Assembly: GCF_004340875.1 (NCBI RefSeq)
Contig: NZ_SLXQ01000008.1
Location: 62,001 to 126,000, forward strand
Source: Tamaricihabitans halophyticus
Lineage (GTDB): Bacteria; Actinomycetota; Actinomycetes; Mycobacteriales; Pseudonocardiaceae
Reading direction: 5' to 3'
Length of the DNA stretch: 64,000 bases
Shown: positions 24,810-32,645 of the stretch, piece after piece
How positions within the stretch are numbered: position 1 is the stretch's first letter
Layout: each line of letters begins with the position of its first letter
The notes under the pieces: model-generated
Database searches by the model: none
What the model was told of the DNA's origin: nothing
What the model saw: only the letters and a program-made list of their open reading frames with translations
Position numbers and translations under genes: made by a program

Positions 24810-26626
24810 GCCGACCTCCCGTGCAGTTGCGCTTCCCACATGCGCGCGTAGCGGCCGTTGCGGGCGAGTAGTTGTTCGTGGCTACCGCGTTCGGCCAGCT
24901 GCCCGTCGTCGAGGACGAGGATCTGGTCGGCCGCGGAGATGGTGTGCAGCCGGTGCGCGATCACGATCACCGTCTTGCCGACGGCCAGTTCCGCCAAGGC
25001 GGCCTGTACCGCGGTTTCGCCGTCCGGGTCCAGGGATGCGGTGGCCTCGTCGAGGATGACCACCGGCGCGCCGGAAAGGATTGCCCTGGCGATGGTCAGC
25101 CGCTGGCGTTCACCACCGGAAAGCCCGCCACCGTCGCCGAGCACGGTGTCGTAACCATCCGGCAGCCGGGTGATCACCTCGTGAATCCGCGCTGCTCGCG
25201 CCGCCGCCTGTACCTCTTCGTCGGTGGCCAGTGGTCGGCCGATCCGGATGTTTTCCCGAACGGTGTCCCTGAGCAGCATGACGTCCTGGAACACCAGCGA
25301 CATGGATGACAGCAGCTCGGTTGTCGGGATATCGCGGATATCGGTGCCACCAATCCGGATCGCGCCATCGGTGACGTCGTAGAACCGGGGCAGCAGGCTG
25401 GCGATCGTGGATTTGCCGGCGCCCGAGGGGCCGACCAGTGCGGTTATCGTGCCGGGCGCTAACGTCGCGGTGACATCGGCGACCGCGTTGGTGACGCCGT
25501 CATAGGAGAAGGTCACCCGATCCAGCTCGATCTGATGTCCCTGTGGTGATGCCGGCCGGACGGGCTCGGGGAGTGGCGGACGAGAAAGCAACTCGTCCAC
25601 GTTGCCCGCGGCCACCCGGCCCTTACGCACTCCAAGCGACCCCTGGATGGCGGGATCGATCGATGTCGGCAGGCCAACTCCGACGACGAGGAACGGGATC
25701 AGCTCGGCCATCGCCAAGTGTCCATTGTGGACAAATATTAGTCCGGCGATGGTGACCACGCCGAGCACCGTGACCTCGGCCGAGCACAACCGGGAGAGCG
25801 CGGTGCTGTAGCGGGTTTCCGCTGCCCATGCGCCGAGTGCCGCGGTGTGCTGGCGTACCGCCGTATTGAATCGTTCGAGAATCCGGCCGCCAGTGCCGAA
25901 GGCTTTGACCACCGCGATGCCGTCCGCGTACTCGATGCTTGCCGCGCTGATGCGCTCCTCGGCCGTGAGTAGCCGGTTCATATGCGTGCTCATCGACCGC
26001 ATCGCGATGCGGTACGCGACGACCATGACCAGTAGTACGCCAGCCGTGACCAGCGCCATTCGCCAGTCAACGAACAGGAGATAACCGAGGCCCACCGTGA
26101 TCGCGGTGGCCGCGCCGACGAGCTCGCCAAGCGCGTGCGCGATGATCAGATGCATATCTTCGAGGTCAGTGGTCATCCGCTTTTTCACCGCGCCCGAGCC
26201 GCTGGCGCGGAACCAGCCAAGTGGCAGTGAGCCGAGCTGGCGGATCATGCGTACCCGCAGATCGTGCAGGGTTCGCGCGTCCGCGTAGTGGCCAAGTCGA
26301 GACGAGGCGAACACCAGCACGAGCCGTAACCCGGCGCCGATCATCCCGATCCAGGTCCACGTCCACAAGGTGGCCGAGACACTGGCAAGCTCGGTCGAGG
26401 CCAGTGCGACCCGCGCGATCTCCGCGACCGCGATGTAGGGCGCGAACCCCGCGGCGGAGCCGAGCGTGGAAAGGATCGCGCACCCGACCAGATGCCTGCG
26501 GATCGGACGGAACAGCCGGGCAAGGGCGTCCGTCGCAACGTGTCGCGGGGGCAGCTCGGCATCGTGTGGAGCTTGCGGTGGCGGATCCAGAGCGGACTCC
26601 GCCGGGTTCTCTATCGCAGTTGTCAT
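24806..26626 (-). CDS. ABC half-transporter, permease fused to ATPase (YbtP/IrtA-like, without SIP domain)
   Basis: A 606-residue half-transporter: six helices (about residues 40-330), then Walker A GPSGAGKST, signature LSGGERQRLTIARAIL, Walker B VVILDEATASLD and an H-loop histidine in VIAHR. It lacks the N-terminal siderophore-interacting (flavin reductase) domain of mycobacterial IrtA and so is closer to YbtP. It is the first gene of the operon with its partner half-transporter and the MFS gene. A DtxR-type iron box and a second dyad lie in the 76 bp between its start and the divergent MerR gene. Confidence 0.8.
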   Translation of the reverse strand: MTTAIENPAESALDPPPQAPHDAELPPRHVATDALARLFRPIRRHLVGCAILSTLGSAAGFAPYIAVAEIARVALASTELASVSATLWTWTWIGMIGAGLRLVLVFASSRLGHYADARTLHDLRVRMIRQLGSLPLGWFRASGSGAVKKRMTTDLEDMHLIIAHALGELVGAATAITVGLGYLLFVDWRMALVTAGVLLVMVVAYRIAMRSMSTHMNRLLTAEERISAASIEYADGIAVVKAFGTGGRILERFNTAVRQHTAALGAWAAETRYSTALSRLCSAEVTVLGVVTIAGLIFVHNGHLAMAELIPFLVVGVGLPTSIDPAIQGSLGVRKGRVAAGNVDELLSRPPLPEPVRPASPQGHQIELDRVTFSYDGVTNAVADVTATLAPGTITALVGPSGAGKSTIASLLPRFYDVTDGAIRIGGTDIRDIPTTELLSSMSLVFQDVMLLRDTVRENIRIGRPLATDEEVQAAARAARIHEVITRLPDGYDTVLGDGGGLSGGERQRLTIARAILSGAPVVILDEATASLDPDGETAVQAALAELAVGKTVIVIAHRLHTISAADQILVLDDGQLAERGSHEQLLARNGRYARMWEAQLHGRSA

Positions 26627-26665
26627 CGACTTCCTTGCTGTCCAGGGCAGCGCCCAATGTTGAGG

Positions 26666-26684
26666 TTAGGTTGCCCTTAGCTTG
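26666..26684 (-). promoter_or_regulatory. DtxR/IdeR-type iron box (partial match)
   Basis: TTAGGTTGCCCTTAGCTTG agrees with the actinobacterial iron-box consensus (TTAGGTTAG-S-CTAACCTAA) at about 13 of 19 positions, including an intact left half TTAGGTT. It lies 40 bp upstream of the ABC operon start, where an iron-dependent repressor would block transcription. Confidence 0.5.
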
Positions 26685-26691
26685 CATAGTA

Positions 26692-26712
26692 AAGTCGACT
26701 TCATGTCAACTA
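26692..26712. promoter_or_regulatory. 21-bp inverted repeat shared with the DtxR-family gene promoter
   Basis: AAGTCGAC-TTCAT-GTCAACTA. The left arm, spacer length and seven of eight bases of the right arm are identical to the site at 33376-33396, upstream of the DtxR-family gene. Here it overlaps the ATG of the MerR gene and lies beside the ABC operon promoter. It may be the binding site of that DtxR-family protein. Confidence 0.6.
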
Positions 26713-27176
26713 CCGCGACGAACGAGCAGACCGTGCAGATCGGTGACGCCGCCGCCTTGTATGGCCTGGCACCGTCGACCTTGCGCTGGTGGGAGCGGCA
26801 AGGCGTGCTGAACTTGCCGGCGCGGCAGGGCAACCGGCGAAGCTATACCGAGAGTGATCTTCGCCGTATCGGCGTTGCCTACCTGTGCTGCGTGACCGGA
26901 AAGATGCCGCTGGAAGCCGCGGCCGTGGTCGCCGCTGGGGAGTCCGATGTGGCGACCTGGCAGCAGACGGTGCGGGAGCAGATCGCCCGGCTGGAGAGCG
27001 AGATGGCGCAGCTCCGGATTGCCGCCGATTATCTCGGACACCTGTTGGACTGCGTCGACGACGATATGGTGCGGTGCCCGTACCTGGATGCCGAACTCGC
27101 CGAACACACGCCGAGAGGACGGGTGGCGAACGCGGATTTCGTCGCCGCCGCCCGCGCCGCCAGACCTGCCGACTAG
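26703..27176 (+). CDS. MerR-family transcriptional regulator
   Basis: A 157-residue protein with a MerR winged helix (QIGDAAALYGLAPSTLRWWERQGVL, about residues 11-35, then RRSYTESDLRRIGVAYLC), a coiled-coil region (about 90-110, ARLESEMAQLRIAADYL) and a cysteine-containing tail (DCVDDDMVRCPYLD). It is divergent from the siderophore-type ABC operon and is probably its local regulator. The ATG at 26703 falls inside the 21 bp inverted repeat, so the transcript is likely leaderless or nearly so. A TTG start 21 bp upstream is possible but would lie between the two regulatory sites. The effector is unknown. Confidence 0.8.
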   Translation: MSTTATNEQTVQIGDAAALYGLAPSTLRWWERQGVLNLPARQGNRRSYTESDLRRIGVAYLCCVTGKMPLEAAAVVAAGESDVATWQQTVREQIARLESEMAQLRIAADYLGHLLDCVDDDMVRCPYLDAELAEHTPRGRVANADFVAAARAARPAD

Positions 27177-27213
27177 CGCGCTCCGCGACGATCGAACCGC
27201 GTTCGGGCGTGAC

Positions 27214-27233
27214 CGCGTTCTTTAAGGTGAGCG
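27214..27233 (+). repeat. 3'-end repeat, copy A1
   Basis: CGCGTTCTTTAAGGTGAGCG, 18 of 20 identical to copy A2 (54808-54827, minus strand). It lies in the 119 bp gap between the convergent MerR and FMN reductase genes, 50 bp before copy B1. The gap holds no other recognisable feature. Confidence 0.6.
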
Positions 27234-27263
27234 AGTCTGTCGTGGTCGCCGGCGTCCTGAGAT

Positions 27264-27286
27264 CGCAATCTTTAGGGATCTTGCGG
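27264..27286 (+). repeat. 3'-end repeat, copy B1
   Basis: A 23 bp element: CGCAATCTTTAGGG then ATCTTGCGG. It is 22 of 23 identical to copy B2 (38168-38190, minus strand) and lies 9 bp beyond the stop codon of the FMN reductase gene. Confidence 0.7.
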
Positions 27287-27295
27287 GTGGGCGGG

Positions 27296-27913
27296 TCAGG
27301 TATCGCGGAGCATTTGCTCGAAGCTGGGCACATCCTGGAACGGGTCGGTCGGGTGCGCGCCGACTCGTTGGGTGATCCGGTCGGCGAACTCGCCGCCGGC
27401 TCGCTGGATCCGTTTCGGCAAGGGGTTCACCTGGTCACCGTTGCCCGACCAGTCGTCCGTCGCGGCGAACACCGAGGTCGGCACGACATCAGCGTGCAGG
27501 TAGGTGAACAGCGGGCGCATCGCGTACTCGAGGGCGAGCGAATGCCTGGGTGTGCCGCCCGTCGCGCCAAGCAGTACGGGAACTCCGTTCAGCGAATCCT
27601 GTTCCAGAATGTCCACGAAGGACTTGAACAGTCCGGAATAACTCGTGGTGAACAGCGGCGACACCGCGATCAAACCGTCCGCGCCAGTGATTTCCGCCAA
27701 CGTCTCGCGGAGCTGACCGGCGGGGAACCCGGTCAGCATCGCGTTGACGATGTCATGCGCGATATCGCGCAGTTCGAATGTTTCCACCGAACTGGACAGT
27801 TCGCGGGCGGCGAGTTCGGCCGTGGTGGCCGCGCTCAACCGATCGGCGAGCAGCCTCGTCGACGACGGTCGTCCGAGACCGGCCGAAACCACCGCGATCC
27901 TGCGTTCCGTCAT
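27296..27913 (-). CDS. NADPH-dependent FMN reductase (CE1759-type)
   Basis: A 205-residue flavodoxin-fold reductase with RRIAVVSAGLGRPSSTRLLAD at the N-terminus (FMN phosphate loop) and ADGLIAVSPLFTTSYSGLFKSFVD (flavin-binding loop). It reduces FMN with NAD(P)H and would supply FMNH2 to the LLM oxidoreductase encoded 22 bp upstream. This pairing is the CE1758/CE1759 arrangement known from corynebacteria. The ATG at 27913 has GAAGGGA at correct spacing; an open frame upstream lies inside the LLM gene. Confidence 0.85.
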   Translation of the reverse strand: MTERRIAVVSAGLGRPSSTRLLADRLSAATTAELAARELSSSVETFELRDIAHDIVNAMLTGFPAGQLRETLAEITGADGLIAVSPLFTTSYSGLFKSFVDILEQDSLNGVPVLLGATGGTPRHSLALEYAMRPLFTYLHADVVPTSVFAATDDWSGNGDQVNPLPKRIQRAGGEFADRITQRVGAHPTDPFQDVPSFEQMLRDT

Positions 27914-27935
27914 CGTCTTCCCTTCGGGCCAGTGC

Positions 27936-29042
27936 TCATGCGCCGGTGGGCTGGGTGCTCGCCGGCTGGTTGGCCATCGCCACTCGATCAACATGGCTCG
28001 GAGGGTCCGCCGGCACATGCGCGGGACGCTTGTCCGCCATTTCCTTGCGCAGCACGGGGACAACCTCCTCGGCAAGGATGTCGATCTGTTCAAGAACCGT
28101 CTTCAGTGGAAGTCCGGCGTGGTCGACGAGGAACAGCTGCCGCTGGTAATCGCCAACATGGTCACGCATACCCGCGTAGCGCTCAATGACCTGTTGCGGA
28201 CTGCCCACCGTCAGCGGGGTGGTGGCGGTGAACTCCTCCATCGTCGGACCATGCCCGTACACCGGCGCGTTGTCGAAGTAGGGGCGGAACTCGTTCCAGG
28301 CATCCTGCGAGTTCTTGCGCATGAAAGTCTGCCCGCCGAGCCCCACGATGGCCTGGTCCGCGGCACCGTGCCCGTGCTGCGCGTAGCGTTGCCGGTAGAA
28401 GTTGACCATCTGCTTGGTGTGCGACATCGGCCAGAAGATGTTGTTGTGAAAGAAGCCGTCGCCGTAGTACGCGGCCTGCTCAGCGACTTCCGGGCTGCGG
28501 ATCGAGCCGTGCCAGACGAACGGCGGTACGCCATCGAGCGGTCGGGGAGTCGAGGTGAATCCCTGCAACGGCGTGCGGAACTTACCCTCCCAATCGACGA
28601 CCTCTTCCTCCCAGAGCCTGCGGAGTAGCGCGTAGTTCTCGATGGCCAGCGGGATTCCCTGCCGGATGTCCTTGCCGAACCACGGATACACCGGGCCGGT
28701 GTTGCCCCTGCCGAGCATCAGGTCCATCCGGCCATCGGAGATCACCTGCAGCATCGCGTAGTCCTCGGCGATCTTCACCGGGTCATTCGTCGTGATCAGG
28801 GTGGTCGAGGTGGACAGGATGATGTTCTTGGTGGCCGCGGCTAGGTAGCCGAGCACCGTGGTCGGCGAGGATGCCACGAAGGGCGGGTTGTGATGCTCGC
28901 CGGTGGCGAATACGTCCAGGCCCGCTTCGTCCGCGTGTTGGGCGATGGTCAGCATCGACCGGACCCGTTGGGTGTCATCGGGCGTCTCGCCCGTGGTCGG
29001 ATCGGTCGTGACGTCACTTACCGAGAAGATCCCGAACTGCAT
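27936..29042 (-). CDS. LLM-class flavin-dependent oxidoreductase (CE1758-type)
   Basis: A 368-residue TIM-barrel luciferase-like monooxygenase. Visible are MQFGIFSVSDV at the N-terminus, DVFATGEHHNPPF (about residues 38-50), RMDLMLGRGNTGPVYPWFG and PPFVWHGSIRSPEVAEQAA. It would oxidise an unknown organic substrate with FMNH2 and O2, with reduced flavin from the following reductase gene. The ATG at 29042 has AAGGGAGG 6 nt upstream. An 18 bp perfect palindrome lies 59 bp upstream, and a divergent FAD dehydrogenase gene follows. Alkanal, sulfonate or aromatic substrates cannot be told apart. Confidence 0.87.
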   Translation of the reverse strand: MQFGIFSVSDVTTDPTTGETPDDTQRVRSMLTIAQHADEAGLDVFATGEHHNPPFVASSPTTVLGYLAAATKNIILSTSTTLITTNDPVKIAEDYAMLQVISDGRMDLMLGRGNTGPVYPWFGKDIRQGIPLAIENYALLRRLWEEEVVDWEGKFRTPLQGFTSTPRPLDGVPPFVWHGSIRSPEVAEQAAYYGDGFFHNNIFWPMSHTKQMVNFYRQRYAQHGHGAADQAIVGLGGQTFMRKNSQDAWNEFRPYFDNAPVYGHGPTMEEFTATTPLTVGSPQQVIERYAGMRDHVGDYQRQLFLVDHAGLPLKTVLEQIDILAEEVVPVLRKEMADKRPAHVPADPPSHVDRVAMANQPASTQPTGA

Positions 29043-29100
29043 CGCGTACCTCCCTTTCGCCGTCGCATGCCGGCTCGTCCGGCTATCTCTTCGTTGAAAG

Positions 29101-29118
29101 AATCTTCCATGGAAGATT
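29101..29118. promoter_or_regulatory. 18-bp perfect palindrome between the LLM and FAD-dehydrogenase genes
   Basis: AATCTTCCATGGAAGATT is its own reverse complement over all 18 bases, within the 190 bp divergent promoter region. The size and symmetry fit a MarR- or TetR-type operator, but no such regulator is encoded next to it. An AT-rich patch (TTTTATAACG, about 29154-29163) between the palindrome and the FAD gene may hold promoter elements. Confidence 0.65.
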
Positions 29119-29232
29119 ATTCCCGAGCTAGCGCGAAAGTGCTCCCGCAGCATTTTATAACGCTGTCTGTTTACTGGATCGTGTCTGACGTCGGTCACGT
29201 TTTTGCAAGACAACGAGTCCTATCGTGGGCGA

Positions 29233-30858
29233 ATGATGCCAAGCGAAGTCGATGTCGTCGTTGTCGGCTCGGGTGGTGCAGGGCTCACGGCCGCATTGTC
29301 CGCCGCGGTGGCCGGCGCCGAGGTAGCTCTGTTCGAGGCCGCGCCGCGCTGGGGCGGGGCGACCGCCATTTCCGGCGGGCAGGTCTGGGTACCGAACAAC
29401 CACCGGATGTCCGAGTTCGGCGTGCCGGAAAGCCATACCGACGCCCTCACCTACTGCACCACGCACAGCCCGGATCGGGAACCCGAGTTGATCGAGGCGT
29501 TCCTGCAGGCGGCCCCCCGGATGGCGCGGTTCCTCGAGGAGCACGCGCCGCTGCGCTGGTCGGCCTGCGGGATTCCGGATTCGTTCGCCGAACATCCCGG
29601 CGGCCGATCAAGCGGCCGGCACCTCGAAGTGCTGCCGGTCGAGCTGGCCGAGCTCGGTTCGGCGGATGACCTCGTCTGGCCAGCGCCCTACCCGATGGTG
29701 CTGACGAACGCGGAGATCGGCGAGCTGGATCTGACGGGTGGTGCGCGGCTGCCGATGGATCTCATCGAGCGTCGAACTAGCGCCGGCGAGACCACGATGG
29801 GTCTCGGATTGGTTGTCGGGCTCATGCGCGGCTGTACGGAGGCGGGTGTCGCGCTTCATCGGCAATGCCGCGTGCAGGAGCTGCATCGTGACGCTGACCG
29901 CGTACGTGGCGTGACCGTCGCCGATGCTTCGGGGCAGCGGCACCGGGTCAGCGCCCGGCGGGCCGTGCTGCTCGCCAACGGGGGATACGAATGGGACGGT
30001 GAACTGGCCGCTCGGCTGCACGGTGGCGTGGCGCCGCTAGCGGTGTCCCCGCCGGTCAATCGCGGCGATGCGCTTCGGTTGGCCGCCACCGCGGGAGCAG
30101 CTCTTGCCAGGACGTCAGAGGGTTGGTTCTGGCCGGTGTTTCAGGTGCCGGGCGAGACGTGGTCCGATGGCAGTCCGCGCGCACGACTCGTACTCGCCGA
30201 ACGTGGCCGGCCCCATACGATCTGGGTGAACCGGGCTGGCCAGCGCTTCGTCAACGAGTCCAGCCACAACTGCGCGCTCGCGTTCTCCGATGTGGATTCC
30301 GGCACCCTGTTGCCGGCCAACTTGCCGGCATGGGTGATCGGCGATGCGCGATTCAGGGAACGTTCGCCCGTGGCCGGAGTCGCACCGGCGGAGCCGGCGC
30401 CGGACTGGCTTGTCGAGGCGGACAGTCTGGCGGAGCTCGCCCAGCGCGCCGGAATCGACGAAACCGGCCTGCTGGCAACCGTCGAGCGATTCAACCAACT
30501 CGCCGGCACGGGTGTGGATACTGACTTTGGTCGCGGTGCGGGGCCCTACGACCACGGGATTGGTGACCCCAGCGCGCCGCACCCGAACCTCGGCTCGATC
30601 GAACGGCCACCGTTCTTCGCGGCGCCGATCCGGCGTGGCACGGTCGGTACCAAAGGTGGTCCGCTTACCGACGTGCGGGGACAAGTGGTGGCCTGGGACG
30701 GGACACCGATCGCCGGTTTGTACGCGGCCGGCAACGCGGCCGCGAGTGTGCTCGGCCCCGGCATCATCGCACCAGGGCTCACCCTTGGCCTAGCGCTGAC
30801 GTGGGGGTGGCTCGCCGGCCGCGCCGCGGCCGGCGCACCGCCTACTCCGGCCAGTTAA
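29233..30858 (+). CDS. FAD-dependent dehydrogenase (fumarate reductase/3-ketosteroid dehydrogenase-like)
   Basis: About 541 residues of the FAD_binding_2 family. The N-terminal dinucleotide fold reads DVVVVGSGGAGLTAALSAA. A second FAD contact is WGGATAISGGQVWVPNN, and the C-terminal flavin segment is GLYAAGNAAASVLGPGIIAPG, as in 3-ketosteroid delta-1-dehydrogenases and soluble fumarate reductases. The start is probably one of two adjacent ATGs (29233 or 29236); a TTG 30 bp earlier is less likely. It is divergent from the LLM monooxygenase pair and shares the palindromic control region, so the three may act on one substrate. Its 3' end overlaps the dehydratase gene by 17 bp. Confidence 0.82.
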   Translation: MMPSEVDVVVVGSGGAGLTAALSAAVAGAEVALFEAAPRWGGATAISGGQVWVPNNHRMSEFGVPESHTDALTYCTTHSPDREPELIEAFLQAAPRMARFLEEHAPLRWSACGIPDSFAEHPGGRSSGRHLEVLPVELAELGSADDLVWPAPYPMVLTNAEIGELDLTGGARLPMDLIERRTSAGETTMGLGLVVGLMRGCTEAGVALHRQCRVQELHRDADRVRGVTVADASGQRHRVSARRAVLLANGGYEWDGELAARLHGGVAPLAVSPPVNRGDALRLAATAGAALARTSEGWFWPVFQVPGETWSDGSPRARLVLAERGRPHTIWVNRAGQRFVNESSHNCALAFSDVDSGTLLPANLPAWVIGDARFRERSPVAGVAPAEPAPDWLVEADSLAELAQRAGIDETGLLATVERFNQLAGTGVDTDFGRGAGPYDHGIGDPSAPHPNLGSIERPPFFAAPIRRGTVGTKGGPLTDVRGQVVAWDGTPIAGLYAAGNAAASVLGPGIIAPGLTLGLALTWGWLAGRAAAGAPPTPAS

Positions 30859-31786
30859 CCGTGCTGTTCGCACCACTGACCACAATGGCTACTCGTTCGT
30901 CGGCTTCGGGTTGGTAAGCCCCGGAGAGCACCGCGGCCACACCTACCGACGCGGCCGGTTCGGCGATCACCCGCACGGTCTCCCACAGCAGGGTGCGGGC
31001 CCGCTGGATGTCCGCATCCTCGACGAGCACCACATCGTGCACAAAGGACCGTGCGATATCGAAGGGCAGCTCGCCGATTCGCTTGGGTGCGAGCGCGTCC
31101 GCGGCGATGCCGCCGGTGGGCGCGTCCGTGGGTGCACCCTGCGCCAAGGCGGCGGTCAAGGTCGGTGCCGCAGAGGGTTCCACGCCGATTACCCTGACTG
31201 ATCCAGCGAAGTACGCGGCGATCCCGCCAATCAGGCCACTCCCGCCGACCGGTACCAGTACGGTATCCACTTCGGAGGTCTGCTCGGCGAGCTCGAGCCC
31301 AAGGGTGCCCGCCCCGAGCAGTGTTTCCGGTTGATCGAACGCCGGTATGTCCAGCGCGCCGGTGTCCGCGATATGCCGCCGCGCCGCCTCGAGCGCATCG
31401 GCGTAGCGGTCACCGCCCACCACCAGCTTGGCGCCGAACCTCTCGATCCGCTCGATCTTCGCTGGTGCGGAGATCGTCGGGACGAAGATGGTCGCCGCGA
31501 CACCGAGTTGTTGTGCGGCATAGGCGACAGCCGCCCCATGGTTTCCGCCGGACGCCGCGACCACGCCAGCGCGCGGGATCTCGCGGAGCAGCAGGTTGGC
31601 GAAGGCACCCCTGGTCTTGAACGACCCAGCCCGCTGCAGTTGTTCGAGTTTGAGCGTCAGCGTCGCAGCCGAACCAGGCGTACCGGGCGTACCCAGGTCG
31701 CCGGGGCCAAGCCGCAGGATCGGGGTGCGGCGCAGGTACGGCTTCAGCGTCGGGTAGGCGCGCTGGATCTCCGACGAGCTGATCAC
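30842..31786 (-). CDS. PLP-dependent threonine/serine dehydratase-like enzyme
   Basis: A 314-residue fold-type II PLP enzyme. The Schiff-base lysine lies in GSFKTRGAFANLL (about residue 57), the substrate loop in SGGNHGAAVAYA (about 79-90) and the phosphate-binding glycine loop in VGGSGLIGG. There is no C-terminal ACT domain, so it resembles catabolic (TdcB-like) dehydratases. It would deaminate threonine, serine or a related hydroxyamino acid to a 2-oxoacid through an enamine. The RidA gene overlaps it by 4 bp and supplies the enzyme that clears such enamines. A beta-hydroxyaspartate-type substrate is possible. Confidence 0.85.
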   Translation of the reverse strand: MISSSEIQRAYPTLKPYLRRTPILRLGPGDLGTPGTPGSAATLTLKLEQLQRAGSFKTRGAFANLLLREIPRAGVVAASGGNHGAAVAYAAQQLGVAATIFVPTISAPAKIERIERFGAKLVVGGDRYADALEAARRHIADTGALDIPAFDQPETLLGAGTLGLELAEQTSEVDTVLVPVGGSGLIGGIAAYFAGSVRVIGVEPSAAPTLTAALAQGAPTDAPTGGIAADALAPKRIGELPFDIARSFVHDVVLVEDADIQRARTLLWETVRVIAEPAASVGVAAVLSGAYQPEADERVAIVVSGANSTVNWPE

Positions 31787-32268
31787 ACCGACGCGCCGGT
31801 ACGCAGCCGGGCGATCACTTCGATCTCGACCGGAGTGCCAAGTGGCAGCGCGGCAACGCCAACGGCGGACCGGGCGTGTTCGCCCGCCGCGCCGAGCACG
31901 GCCGTCAGCAGGTCCGAGGCGCCGTTCGCCACCTGTGGTTGCTGGGTGAAATCCGGGGTGCTCGCGACGAAGACGGTCACCTTGAGCAGCTGTTCCACCT
32001 CATCCAACGAGCCCGCGGCCGCGTCCAGTTGCGCGAGAATGCTCAGTGCGCAGACCCTGGCCGCTTCCTGGCCGGTGGCCACATCGATCTCGGCGCCAAG
32101 GCGCCCGGTCGCGATGAGCTGCCCATCCTGGACCGCGATCTGGCCCGAGGAGTAGACGAGCTGGCCGTCGCGGCTGTACGGCGCGAAGCTCGGGGGCGTG
32201 GCTGGCGGCTCCGGCAGGCTCAAGCCCAGTTCGGCGAGCCGACTAGCGCAGTTGTTGGTCGCGGTCAT
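31783..32268 (-). CDS. RidA/YjgF-family enamine/imine deaminase
   Basis: A 161-residue RidA-superfamily protein with the fold landmarks VYSSGQIAVQDGQLIATG and SAVGVAALPLGTPVEIEVIARL. The catalytic-type arginine of true RidA (RSAVGV...) is present. These trimers hydrolyse reactive 2-aminoacrylate or 2-iminobutyrate released by serine/threonine dehydratases. The 4 bp overlap with the downstream dehydratase gene makes that partnership very likely here. Confidence 0.87.
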   Translation of the reverse strand: MTATNNCASRLAELGLSLPEPPATPPSFAPYSRDGQLVYSSGQIAVQDGQLIATGRLGAEIDVATGQEAARVCALSILAQLDAAAGSLDEVEQLLKVTVFVASTPDFTQQPQVANGASDLLTAVLGAAGEHARSAVGVAALPLGTPVEIEVIARLRTGASV

Positions 32269-32321
32269 TGGTCCTCCGTGTCAATATGGTGCGGATAGCC
32301 GGGCTCGGTGCGCTCATGTGC

Positions 32322-32624
32322 TCACCAGTGGCCACCGAGTAGGGCTTTCGCCTGGTTGATTCGTTCTTCGTCACGCCGGTAGAACACCCACTGCTTGATC
32401 TTCGTGCCGTGGATCAGACCGGCGCGGCTGAGTATCTTCAGATGCTCGCCGCAGGTCGGCTGACTGATGCCGAGTTTTTCCGCGATGAGCAGTGAGCACA
32501 CGCCGTCGGTTACCAGATCGCCGTCCTGTTGTGGTGGGAAATGCGCGGCCGGATCGCGCAGCCACGTCAGGATCGCCAGCCGTTTCTCGTTGGCCAGCGC
32601 CCGCAACAGTCCAGCGTCAAGCAT
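32322..32624 (-). CDS. ArsR-family transcriptional regulator
   Basis: A 100-residue winged-helix protein: LRALANEKRLAILTWLRDP, then LLIAEKLGISQPTCGEHLKILSRAGLI. Cysteines near residues 43 and 58 might sense metals or thiols, but no known metal motif is complete. It lies 53 bp upstream of the RidA-dehydratase pair and 12 bp downstream of the DtxR-family gene on the same strand. It may regulate the dehydratase pair. An AT-rich palindrome just before its start falls inside the end of the DtxR gene. Confidence 0.8.
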   Translation of the reverse strand: MLDAGLLRALANEKRLAILTWLRDPAAHFPPQQDGDLVTDGVCSLLIAEKLGISQPTCGEHLKILSRAGLIHGTKIKQWVFYRRDEERINQAKALLGGHW

Positions 32625-32635
32625 TAAGCCATTAT

Positions 32636-32645
32636 GCTAATTAGC
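32636..32645 (-). promoter_or_regulatory. Candidate operator of the ArsR gene, inside the end of the DtxR-family gene
   Basis: GCTAATTAGC is a perfect 10 bp palindrome in an unusually AT-rich stretch (about 32622-32650) 11 bp upstream of the ArsR ATG, flanked by related TTAGCTAA and TTAAGC words. It also forms the last codons and stop of the DtxR-family gene, so the operator and that reading frame overlap. Confidence 0.45.

Noticed and set aside
23061-26626. The ABC pair as a plain multidrug exporter
   Set aside because: Possible from the fold alone. The third MFS gene of the RhtX/YbtX type and the iron-box-like site make siderophore import the better reading, though not proven.
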